Assembly (NCBI GenBank): GCA_036501345.1
Contig: DASYAN010000486.1
Location: 1-5,304 of the forward strand
DNA length: 5,304 nucleotides
Origin: DASYAN01 sp036501345
GTDB lineage: Bacteria; Chloroflexota; Ktedonobacteria; Ktedonobacterales; Ktedonobacteraceae
Reading direction: 5' to 3'
The position numbers were made by a program, and so were the translations under genes. Numbering within the stretch: the stretch's first letter is position 1; each line of letters starts with the position of its first letter. A model generated the notes under the pieces. The model was not told the origin of the DNA and made no database searches. It saw nothing but the letters and a program-made list of their open reading frames with translations. Below, piece by piece: positions 1 to 5,180 of the stretch.

Positions 1-62
1 ACTGTCCATCGCCATCACCAAGCATGCCAAGCCCTCACCGTCAAGCTTTGTATGCACAATTC

Positions 63-75
63 GGCTTGACAAGCC
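63..75. promoter_or_regulatory. Perfect 6-bp palindrome over the -35 box, possible operator
   Basis: GGCTTG and CAAGCC flank a single central A, a perfect inverted repeat overlapping the TTGACA hexamer. A dimeric repressor bound here would block the candidate promoter. The motif CAAGC also occurs at 19-23, 28-32 and 42-46, so part of the pattern may be simple local composition. The operator role is inference. Confidence 0.2.
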
Positions 76-94
76 TGCCGACCCGTGGGAAAAT
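66..94 (+). promoter_or_regulatory. Candidate sigma-70-like promoter upstream of the CoA-transferase gene
   Basis: A perfect -35 hexamer TTGACA (66-71) is followed after 17 bases by GAAAAT (89-94), which matches 4 of 6 -10 positions. The start codon is about 130 bases further on, giving a long leader. A competing choice nearer the gene is the extended -10 TGT-TATGCT at 141-149, which lacks a good -35. Either could drive the gene; neither is decisive. Confidence 0.3.
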
Positions 95-222
95 ACGATG
101 ATAATGCTGAGTATTCACTATCATTCCATAAAAACCCATATGTTATGCTAATGTTCCTTTTTAGTCTTTTCCAACAAGATTATTGCATGCGATCATGATA
201 AGTAGAAAGGGGTTTACTATAT

Positions 223-1452
223 ATGTTTGCAGAAAATGCTGGTGAGCGAAATGCTTCTCCTGAAGTAAATTTACCTTTAGCTGGTCTCAGGGTGTTAGAT
301 TTGGGGAATATGATTGCTGGACCATACTGCAGTCATATGCTAGCCGATTTTGGGGCCGAAGTCATCAAAGTAGAGCTACCCAGTGGAGATCCATTACGAG
401 GCTGGCGTGCCCAATACAAAGGGATGTCACTCTTCTGGATGATATTGGGTCGCAATAAAAAGACTATTACGCTCAACTTGCGTCATCCAACGGGACAGAA
501 TATTGTCCGTAGATTAGCGGCCTGCTGCGATGTCGTCGTGGAGAATTTCTCTCCTGGTACGATGGAAGGCTGGGGATTAGGGTATGAGCAGTTGAATACG
601 GAGAATCCAGGACTGGTTATGGTACGCATCAGTGGGTTTGGACAAACTGGCCCTAAAAAACAGGCACCCGGTTTTGCCAGCGTGGCTGAAGCAATCGCAG
701 GTCTTACCTATCTGACAGGTTCTCCAAATGGTTCACCATCCAGAACTGGTGTGTCGCTAGCTGATAGTCTAGCAGGCATATATGGTGCATTTGGTGCTAT
801 GGTTGCTCTACACGAACGCCAGCGGACAGGGCATGGTCAGGTAGTCGATATGGCATTGACAGAGGGCATCCTCAGCGTGCTGGATGATATTATCCCAGCT
901 TACGATTGCCTGGGTTTAGTACGTGAACGTGCTGGTGGTGCCATACCAGGTATCGCCCCTTCAAATAATTACCCAACCAGTGATAGTAAATGGATCGTGA
1001 TCGGGGGTAACAATAACAATGTCTTCCGACGGCTGGTTGGAGTTCTAGGTCGGCCAGAACTTGCAGAGGATGTTCGCTATGCCACTGACAAGGCGCGGGC
1101 TCTACATAGCGAAGAACTTGATACCCTGATAGGCGAATGGACTCGACAGCATACTCTGGCCGACTTGTTGGAACGTCTCCAAGAAGCTAGTGTACCAGCG
1201 GCTCCCATCAATAGTGCAACCGAAGTTGTCAACGACCCACAGTTCATAGATCGGCAAAGTATCGTACGCGTTCCAATTGAGGAGGATGAAACTGTACTAA
1301 TGCCTGGTGTTGTTCCTCAGCTTGTCCGTACGCCTGGTCACATATCCCATGCTGGCCGATCGGTAGGCGCGGATACTGAAGCCGTATTGACTGAACTCTT
1401 GGGTGCATCACGAGACGACATACAGAAGTGGCGGGAGGAGAAAGCAATCTAA
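223..1452 (+). CDS. CaiB/BaiF family (class III) CoA-transferase
   Basis: The predicted 409-residue cytoplasmic enzyme should move coenzyme A between a CoA thioester and a free carboxylic acid through an aspartyl-CoA anhydride. The length is normal for the family. Visible marks are the N-terminal GLRVLDLGNMIAGPYCSHML segment (about 21-40), AEVIKVE (45-51), VVVENFSPG (104-112), and the stretch PSRTGVSLADSLAGIYGAFG (172-191), where Asp181 fits the catalytic aspartate. A glycine/asparagine loop (GGNNNN, 261-266) sits where these enzymes have a mobile Gly-rich loop. The start is supported by AAAGGGG at 206-212, ten bases upstream. Variants such as PGFASVAEAIAGL and PGIAPSNNYP recall a subgroup with dicarboxyl-CoA transferases of the succinyl-CoA type, but the substrate cannot be read from sequence; formyl-CoA, succinyl-CoA/malate and carnitine enzymes share this fold. 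It converges on the next gene with a 16-base gap and no visible hairpin terminator. Confidence 0.9.
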   Translation: MFAENAGERNASPEVNLPLAGLRVLDLGNMIAGPYCSHMLADFGAEVIKVELPSGDPLRGWRAQYKGMSLFWMILGRNKKTITLNLRHPTGQNIVRRLAACCDVVVENFSPGTMEGWGLGYEQLNTENPGLVMVRISGFGQTGPKKQAPGFASVAEAIAGLTYLTGSPNGSPSRTGVSLADSLAGIYGAFGAMVALHERQRTGHGQVVDMALTEGILSVLDDIIPAYDCLGLVRERAGGAIPGIAPSNNYPTSDSKWIVIGGNNNNVFRRLVGVLGRPELAEDVRYATDKARALHSEELDTLIGEWTRQHTLADLLERLQEASVPAAPINSATEVVNDPQFIDRQSIVRVPIEEDETVLMPGVVPQLVRTPGHISHAGRSVGADTEAVLTELLGASRDDIQKWREEKAI

Positions 1453-1468
1453 GGGAGTGACCGATAGG

Positions 1469-3073
1469 CTAGGTAGACATGATCTGCATGCTTGCCAACT
1501 GCAGGATTTGTTCATCGACCTGATCAGCACCTCCCTGCCGATTCCCAGATCCCGAAACTGGCTTTCCCTCAGAAGCGAAAGTGATCAGAGTAGACACATC
1601 AGTAAGCAATTGCAGCGTTTGTGATTTTGGCAATGGTTGATCAAAGTTCTTAAGCAACTGCAGTATATCTTGACGCGCCTGTTGTAGCCAATTATTGATT
1701 GCATCTGTGTTCTGTAAGATGTGTTCTGCCAGAATCGTCTCTTGCGTGCTAACTCCAGGGGAACTGACAATTCCACGAAGATGATCGTCAATATGAACGA
1801 GATAGCCACGGATCGGCTGCTCCGATACGATATTGAGGAGTCCGATGCTGCCTGTACGTTGGTCGACGAGTTGAAGGGCCGATGTATCACCAGGGAGGTC
1901 CTGTTGGACATAGTCAAGTCCATCAAGGTAATCCAGCAAGCGGAATAGATCCTGGCGCATGATATCGCGTTGAGCAGCATCCCCAGCCGATCGCGCATCT
2001 GTTGCCCATGGTACCATCTGTTCACTATTGCGTTTCAGCCAGATGGCCAAGCCACCAGACAACTTATATTGCTCCAACTGCGGCTCGGAAGCCAGCAAGT
2101 GGCGCACATGATCGAGCAAACTATATGGTGTTCCCGAAGCACGGATCTGGGGAATTTGAGCCTGATAGCGCCACATACTTTGGTCTAGCGTGGGAGCTTG
2201 TGGCATGGGGGAGACATCCTGCTCTGTGATAAGCAATCGGCTATAATTCACCAGCAAATCAGTATGTAGAGGATCATGATAGGACAATTGACCTGTTGTC
2301 CCCTGAATACTCAATACACCCAAGGGAACAACATTGCCCTCCGGGTTATCTTGATCGGGCATCAACCACACATAATAACGCTTGTCTGCTGCAGGCTGCT
2401 GAAGGAGACGCAGCTTTATTTGAATCTGGTCGGCAATTCCCTGGCTAGTTGTGTCCTTGCCCACACCAGAACTGGAAAAGGACAGCATCCCAACAAAAGA
2501 CCCACTTAGGTCATTGGATGGGGCTCGCTGGCGGAAAATTATTGTTGCAACCACAGCACTCACTATAAGGGCAATAACAAGGCTCAATCGTAGAGAGACA
2601 GAGTAGTTCCACCTTCTATGCGATCTCAGTCCAAGCAAGGGGTAAGTACCCAACGTATGTTCAACAGGAAGAACAGGCTCGTTGGTAGGGGAGAACGTAG
2701 AAGCTACTGGCTCAAAAGGAGCTTTTGGTTCAGAAGATGGAGAATCGCTCATTTGGGATTCTTCGTTCTGCTCTAGCGAAGGAACCTCGACCTCTCCCTT
2801 AGAGGGACTTTCTACATCGATCGATTCTGATGAGGATACAGAGGAGGATTTTTCTGGCAGTAGAAAGCCAAGTTCTTCAGCAGTCTTCTCAAAGAGTGCA
2901 CAGAGTCTTTGTTGATAGTAGGGGCTGGGAGTCACATCGCCACGCTCCCAGCGGCTAATATAATAGTCAGGGACCTTGATCTGCTTGGCAACATGACTCT
3001 GTGACCAGCCCTTCAGCTGTCGCTCGCGCCTCAAGCGTGGATTAGGAGTAGACGTAGACATATTTTTATGCAT
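1469..3073 (-). CDS. Membrane-anchored XRE-type HTH regulator with RskA-like extracytoplasmic segment
   Basis: Predicted 534 residues. Residues 12-70 form a Cro/C1-type helix-turn-helix (LRRERQLKGWSQSHVAKQI, then YYISRWERG). Residues 75-140 are a Ser/Glu/Pro-rich, probably disordered linker. Residues about 159-180 form one hydrophobic span (LRLSLVIALIVSAVVATIIF) preceded by Arg150, Arg153 and Arg154, so the N-terminus should be inside and residues 183-534 outside. The segment 232-294 (YYVWLMPDQ, PLGVLSIQG, LLITEQD, PMPQAPT) resembles the C-terminal domain of anti-sigma-K factor RskA (YxLWxx, xGxL, xxVTxE). Residues 315-475 are mostly helical and include LSGGLAIWLKRN (338-349); I do not recognise that part. 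Likely role: a one-component transmembrane sensor that binds DNA directly; signal and targets are unknown. Two starts are possible, at 3073 and at the Met codon 3061-3059; AGAAGA touches the first and lies ten bases from the second, which may be the real start. Confidence 0.8.
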   Translation of the reverse strand: MHKNMSTSTPNPRLRRERQLKGWSQSHVAKQIKVPDYYISRWERGDVTPSPYYQQRLCALFEKTAEELGFLLPEKSSSVSSSESIDVESPSKGEVEVPSLEQNEESQMSDSPSSEPKAPFEPVASTFSPTNEPVLPVEHTLGTYPLLGLRSHRRWNYSVSLRLSLVIALIVSAVVATIIFRQRAPSNDLSGSFVGMLSFSSSGVGKDTTSQGIADQIQIKLRLLQQPAADKRYYVWLMPDQDNPEGNVVPLGVLSIQGTTGQLSYHDPLHTDLLVNYSRLLITEQDVSPMPQAPTLDQSMWRYQAQIPQIRASGTPYSLLDHVRHLLASEPQLEQYKLSGGLAIWLKRNSEQMVPWATDARSAGDAAQRDIMRQDLFRLLDYLDGLDYVQQDLPGDTSALQLVDQRTGSIGLLNIVSEQPIRGYLVHIDDHLRGIVSSPGVSTQETILAEHILQNTDAINNWLQQARQDILQLLKNFDQPLPKSQTLQLLTDVSTLITFASEGKPVSGSGNRQGGADQVDEQILQLASMQIMST

Positions 3074-3129
3074 TCTTCTAGATATATACTGAGCACAATG
3101 GCCAATCTACTTAGTATCAGAGTCACCTT

Positions 3130-3138
3130 ATTTTAGCA
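3130..3138 (-). promoter_or_regulatory. Candidate extended -10 promoter of the HTH regulator gene
   Basis: Read on the minus strand the sequence is TGC-TAAAAT: an extended TGn plus a -10 hexamer matching 5 of 6 consensus bases. No clear -35 is found 16-18 bases upstream, which extended -10 promoters tolerate. It would give a leader of about 50-65 bases before either start codon. Confidence 0.33.
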
Positions 3139-3172
3139 TAATCTCTACCATTTTTGCTAAATGACAGAAAAA

Positions 3173-3185
3173 GGGCTTTAGCCCG
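3173..3185 (+). repeat. Extra partial copy of the element end motif
   Basis: GGGCTTTAGCCCG matches the right-end core at 4928-4940 (GGGCTTTAGTCCG) in 12 of 13 positions and is itself palindromic (GGGC, loop TTTA, GCCC). The bases before it are an A-run, so the outer 5' arm seen in the other two hairpins is missing. It may be part of the left end or a scrap of an older element. Confidence 0.5.
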
Positions 3186-3192
3186 CCGCAAG

Positions 3193-3215
3193 CTGCTGGG
3201 TTTTAACCCAAGCAG
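3193..3215 (+). repeat. Left-end imperfect hairpin of the TnpB element
   Basis: The outer arms are CTGCT (3193-3197) and AGCAG (3211-3215), the inner arms GGGTT (3198-3202) and AACCC (3205-3209), the loop TT, and A3210 is a single bulge on the 3' side. It is the same length as the right-end hairpin at 4923-4945, matches it at 16 of 23 positions, and carries its bulge at the same place. No T-run follows, which argues against a terminator. Confidence 0.65.
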
Positions 3216-3364
3216 ATAGGCTCTGGTGGAAGTTTCTTGTATTATTTCGGGTGAGTGTATGCAGTTGCTCAAAAATTCCTCCTATGTGAGAAAATCACTG
3301 TTACATATTTGAATATGCTTCGTTCTAGATAGTAGGCGAGATAAATTGAAAGGAGACTACTTAT

Positions 3365-4936
3365 ATGGCAAAAGCAACGACAACGATCAGACAGATGTTA
3401 AACTATTGTCCTGATGTGCAAGCCTATTTTGCCGCCAATCAATCTCTTTTCAATCAAGTCGCCTCCTTCTACTTCGATGTGATCCAAGCGCAGATCAAGG
3501 TCCTCGACCTCTCAAACAAAGAAGCACTCACGGCTCTCGAAAAGCTCACTCATGCCACAGAGACCAACCCTCATCCTGTGATGCCTCTCTCCGATATCGA
3601 GGAACATATTCCAGCCATGTTCCGGAGAGCTGTCATTAATGCGGCACTGGGCTCAGCTCGTTCATTCTTCTCGTTGCTTTCCAAGTGGCGGAAGCGAAAA
3701 GAGAAGGCTGAGGCTAAAGGAAAAAAATGTACGGAGCGTCCACCCGTTGCTCCACGTACCTGGAACAAGTCTGCCACCCTCTATGCAGGAATGTGGAAAG
3801 ACAGAACAGACTCGTCCGTTTGCATCAAAGTCTGGACAGGGGCGTGCTGGAGCTGGATCAGAGTACGTATCTCAGGTCGAGAAATCCCAGAAGGCTTCGA
3901 GTTGTGCAGTCCTCAACTGGTCTGGCGATCGGGTCGGTGGTACCTGCATACACCAGTAGCAAAGAAGATGAAAACCCCTCTCAAAATAGAAAAGCAAATC
4001 AAGACAAATAGCGATACACACATTTGTGCCATCGATTTAAATCTCAACGAACGTGTCGCTGTGTGTACGATCCGAGATGTTGAAGGTTCGACTCTTGCCA
4101 CACTCTTCATTGGGGGTGGACAACGGGTATCCGGCTTTAGGAAGAAACAGCTCGGTCGTATTGCACGTAACCGCAAACAGACTGGCATTCTTGCAGAAGG
4201 CGAGCAGGACAATGCGGATTTGTGGAAGAAAATCAGGAAGGTAGACGACTCCATGGCTCATCTGGTGAGCTGTCGTATTGTCCAGTTTGCCAAAGATCAT
4301 AAAGTAAGCATCCTCGTGTTTGAGCACCTCGGCAATCTCAGACCCTGCAAAGGCAAGTACAGCAAGCGATCGAACGAGAAACGCGCCTTCTGGATGAAAG
4401 GGCGCATTTTCAACTATGCCAAGTATAAAGCCTACAACGCTGGTATCCTCACCAGTCGGGTGAGTCCTAGAAATACCAGCCGTGAGTGTGCAAGATGCCA
4501 TGGGATGGTTACTCGCTATGCAGAGGGACAGCCAAGAGAAGGCTATACCTATGGTACTCCACTTGTCTATTGCGCAAAATGTGGAATGAAGGGCAATGCG
4601 GATAGGAATGCCAGTTTAGTGATCGGGAATAGACTTTTCGAACGCTACGAAAAACCACTCAAGGAAAAGCCTCAAACTGGCACCCTTGCCAGGGAAGAGC
4701 AATCTTCAGGTGTTGCTGCTCTCCAAGAGCCGAAAGCGGAAGTTGTGGGCCATCTATCCCCAACCGTCAGGTATGAAAGCAGTAACGGGCATGGCACCGC
4801 CCAGAACAGTCCCTCAAGGATGGTTGAGCCTGTTCGCGATATTACCAACCTACTACGCTCCCAATCGGGCCGTGGCTATGCCACACCTGCCCAGGGAAGC
4901 GACGACGTTGGCGTGTCAGAAGCTGCAGGGCTTTAG
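3365..4936 (+). CDS. tnpB: TnpB family RNA-guided DNA endonuclease
   Basis: The predicted 523-residue protein belongs to the TnpB (OrfB) family, ancestral to Cas12 nucleases, which uses an RNA from the element's 3' end to cut matching DNA beside a short motif. Residues 1-215 are the N-terminal recognition and wedge region (basic helix KWRKRKEKAEAKGKK, 107-121; WYLHTPV, 192-198). The RuvC core follows: Asp224 in CAIDLNLNERVAV, Glu320 in ILVFEHLGNL, and Asp413 in GNADRNASLVIGN, so the catalytic D-E-D triad is intact. A zinc ribbon has CARC (375-378) and CAKC (403-406). The start is set by GAAAGGAG at 3348-3355, nine bases before ATG. At 523 residues it exceeds the common 350-450. Much of the excess is a tail (about 430-523) with no domain I recognise; its DNA overlaps the probable guide-RNA scaffold, and the TAG stop lies in the right-end hairpin loop. 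With no Cas genes or CRISPR array, Cas12 is unlikely. Confidence 0.9.
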   Translation: MAKATTTIRQMLNYCPDVQAYFAANQSLFNQVASFYFDVIQAQIKVLDLSNKEALTALEKLTHATETNPHPVMPLSDIEEHIPAMFRRAVINAALGSARSFFSLLSKWRKRKEKAEAKGKKCTERPPVAPRTWNKSATLYAGMWKDRTDSSVCIKVWTGACWSWIRVRISGREIPEGFELCSPQLVWRSGRWYLHTPVAKKMKTPLKIEKQIKTNSDTHICAIDLNLNERVAVCTIRDVEGSTLATLFIGGGQRVSGFRKKQLGRIARNRKQTGILAEGEQDNADLWKKIRKVDDSMAHLVSCRIVQFAKDHKVSILVFEHLGNLRPCKGKYSKRSNEKRAFWMKGRIFNYAKYKAYNAGILTSRVSPRNTSRECARCHGMVTRYAEGQPREGYTYGTPLVYCAKCGMKGNADRNASLVIGNRLFERYEKPLKEKPQTGTLAREEQSSGVAALQEPKAEVVGHLSPTVRYESSNGHGTAQNSPSRMVEPVRDITNLLRSQSGRGYATPAQGSDDVGVSEAAGL

Positions 4937-4953
4937 TCCGTGCGGAGTGTCAC
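4677..4953 (+). ncRNA. Probable omega RNA (reRNA) scaffold of TnpB
   Basis: TnpB guide RNAs come from the 3' end of tnpB and the element's right end, with the guide taken from the flank. This stretch is packed with hairpins: CTGGCA/TGCCAG (4677-4692, loop CCCT); GAAGA/TCTTC (4694-4707, GNRA loop GCAA); GCTCT/AGAGC (4718-4730); GTTG-GGG/CCC-CAAC (4742-4764, bulged T4746); CTCAA/TTGAG (4813-4828); GTGGC/GCCAC (4872-4884) inside GGGC/GCCC (4867-4892); GAC-ACG/CGT-GTC (4901-4917, bulged G4904); and the right-end hairpin (4923-4945). The RNA would end at GTGTCAC, and the next bases (from 4954, CAGTGAATGATATGG) would begin the guide. The 5' end is my estimate; structures were paired by eye, without energy calculation. 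Confidence 0.55.
4923..4945 (+). repeat. Right-end imperfect hairpin of the TnpB element
   Basis: The outer arms are CTGCA (4923-4927) and TGCGG (4941-4945), the inner arms GGGC (4928-4931) and GTCC (4936-4939) around a TTTA loop, and G4940 is bulged. The TAG stop of tnpB (4934-4936) spans the loop and the first stem base. The following AGTGTCAC (4946-4953) carries the probable cleavage tetranucleotide TCAC. CTTTAG cores followed by GTGTCA are familiar at the right ends of tnpB elements. Confidence 0.7.
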
Positions 4954-4960
4954 CAGTGAA

Positions 4961-4993
4961 TGATATGGATATGATATGGATATGATATGGACA
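4961..4993 (+). repeat. Three tandem copies of an 11-bp repeat
   Basis: The unit TGATATGGATA occurs at 4961-4971 and 4972-4982, with a third copy at 4983-4993 differing by one base (T to C at unit position 10). It starts eight bases after the proposed right end of the TnpB element, so it lies in the stretch that would supply the guide. It has no spacers, so it is a minisatellite-like repeat and not a CRISPR array. Confidence 0.9.
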
Positions 4994-5139
4994 GCTGTAT
5001 GTGCAAAAGGTACTCTAATGACACTAGATAGCAAACAGAGATGCAGATTGCTTCCTGATGATACGTAGCAGACACTTCGACCTTGAGAGATACTCATCAA
5101 GTTAGGATGGTAGACTTGTTCATTAGTATTTTTGTAGGT

Positions 5140-5167
5140 AACTTCTCACCTCCCGTACAAAGAAGTT
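5140..5167 (+). promoter_or_regulatory. Leader hairpin just upstream of the response regulator's ribosome site
   Basis: AACTTCT (5140-5146) and AGAAGTT (5161-5167) form a perfect 7-bp stem with a 14-base loop. The ribosome-binding AGGAG begins two bases after the stem (5169-5173), and the loop holds CTCC (5150-5153), complementary to the GGAG of that site. Two alternative pairings could therefore expose or hide the site. This could be chance; no function is claimed. Confidence 0.25.
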
Positions 5168-5180
5168 TAGGAGAGAGATG

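Larger units (their letters stand above)
1..114 (-). pseudogene. Possible remnant of an IS5-type transposase, cut by the window edge
   Basis: The minus strand is open from base 114 (an in-frame stop lies at 117-115) to base 1. The translation contains a segment reading GLSSRIVHTKLDGEG (about bases 78-34). From memory this resembles the IS5-family DDE transposase stretch with consensus like GLTTKIHTKVDALG, with one extra residue (V) before the histidine. There is no ATG; the only start-like codon is GTG at 57-55, in the middle of the similarity, so this looks like an internal fragment rather than a gene start. Two plus-strand frames are also open from the left edge for tens of codons, so the tail of another gene cannot be excluded. 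Recognition rests on about 15 residues and is tentative. Confidence 0.28.
3173..4953 (+). mobile_element. IS200/IS605-superfamily element, tnpB-only (IS1341-type)
   Basis: The unit consists of a left-end hairpin (3193-3215), one tnpB gene and a right-end hairpin (4923-4945) followed by AGTGTCAC. IS200/IS605 elements have subterminal hairpins rather than terminal inverted repeats and make no target duplication, and none is seen here. The right boundary is placed after TCAC (4950-4953) by analogy with the TCAA cleavage site of IS608. The left boundary is uncertain: 3173 is chosen because a third partial copy of the end motif begins there, but the cut could lie anywhere from about 3140 to 3190. 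No TnpA (HUH Y1 transposase) gene is present, so movement would need one in trans. Confidence 0.7.

Noticed and set aside
1403..1624. Small gene bridging the convergent gene ends
   Set aside because: It overlaps the ends of two well-supported genes and has no ribosome site or protein signature.
1585..2915. Several open frames on both strands across the HTH regulator gene
   Set aside because: All overlap the 534-codon gene, have no plausible ribosome sites, and their translations show no domain pattern.
1469..3073. RodZ-like cell-shape protein
   Set aside because: RodZ also has HTH and one membrane span, but its outer part is a small beta domain and its HTH differs; here the outer part is about 350 residues with RskA-like motifs.
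3173..3215. The two palindromes as intrinsic terminators
   Set aside because: Neither is followed by a run of T on the plus strand. Read on the minus strand, the A-run before 3173 would supply Ts, but no minus-strand gene ends here; the covariation with the right end is a better explanation.
3365..4936. Type V Cas12 effector, or a nuclease-dead TnpB-derived repressor (TldR)
   Set aside because: There is no CRISPR array or adaptation gene and the protein sits between IS-type ends, against Cas12. The RuvC triad is complete, against a dead repressor.
4686..4985. Open frame of 99 codons overlapping the end of tnpB
   Set aside because: It is a shadow frame over the scaffold region running into the tandem repeats, with no ribosome site and no recognisable protein features.
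4961..4993. Tandem repeats as a CRISPR array
   Set aside because: Units are 11 bp, directly abutting, with no spacers and no Cas genes nearby.
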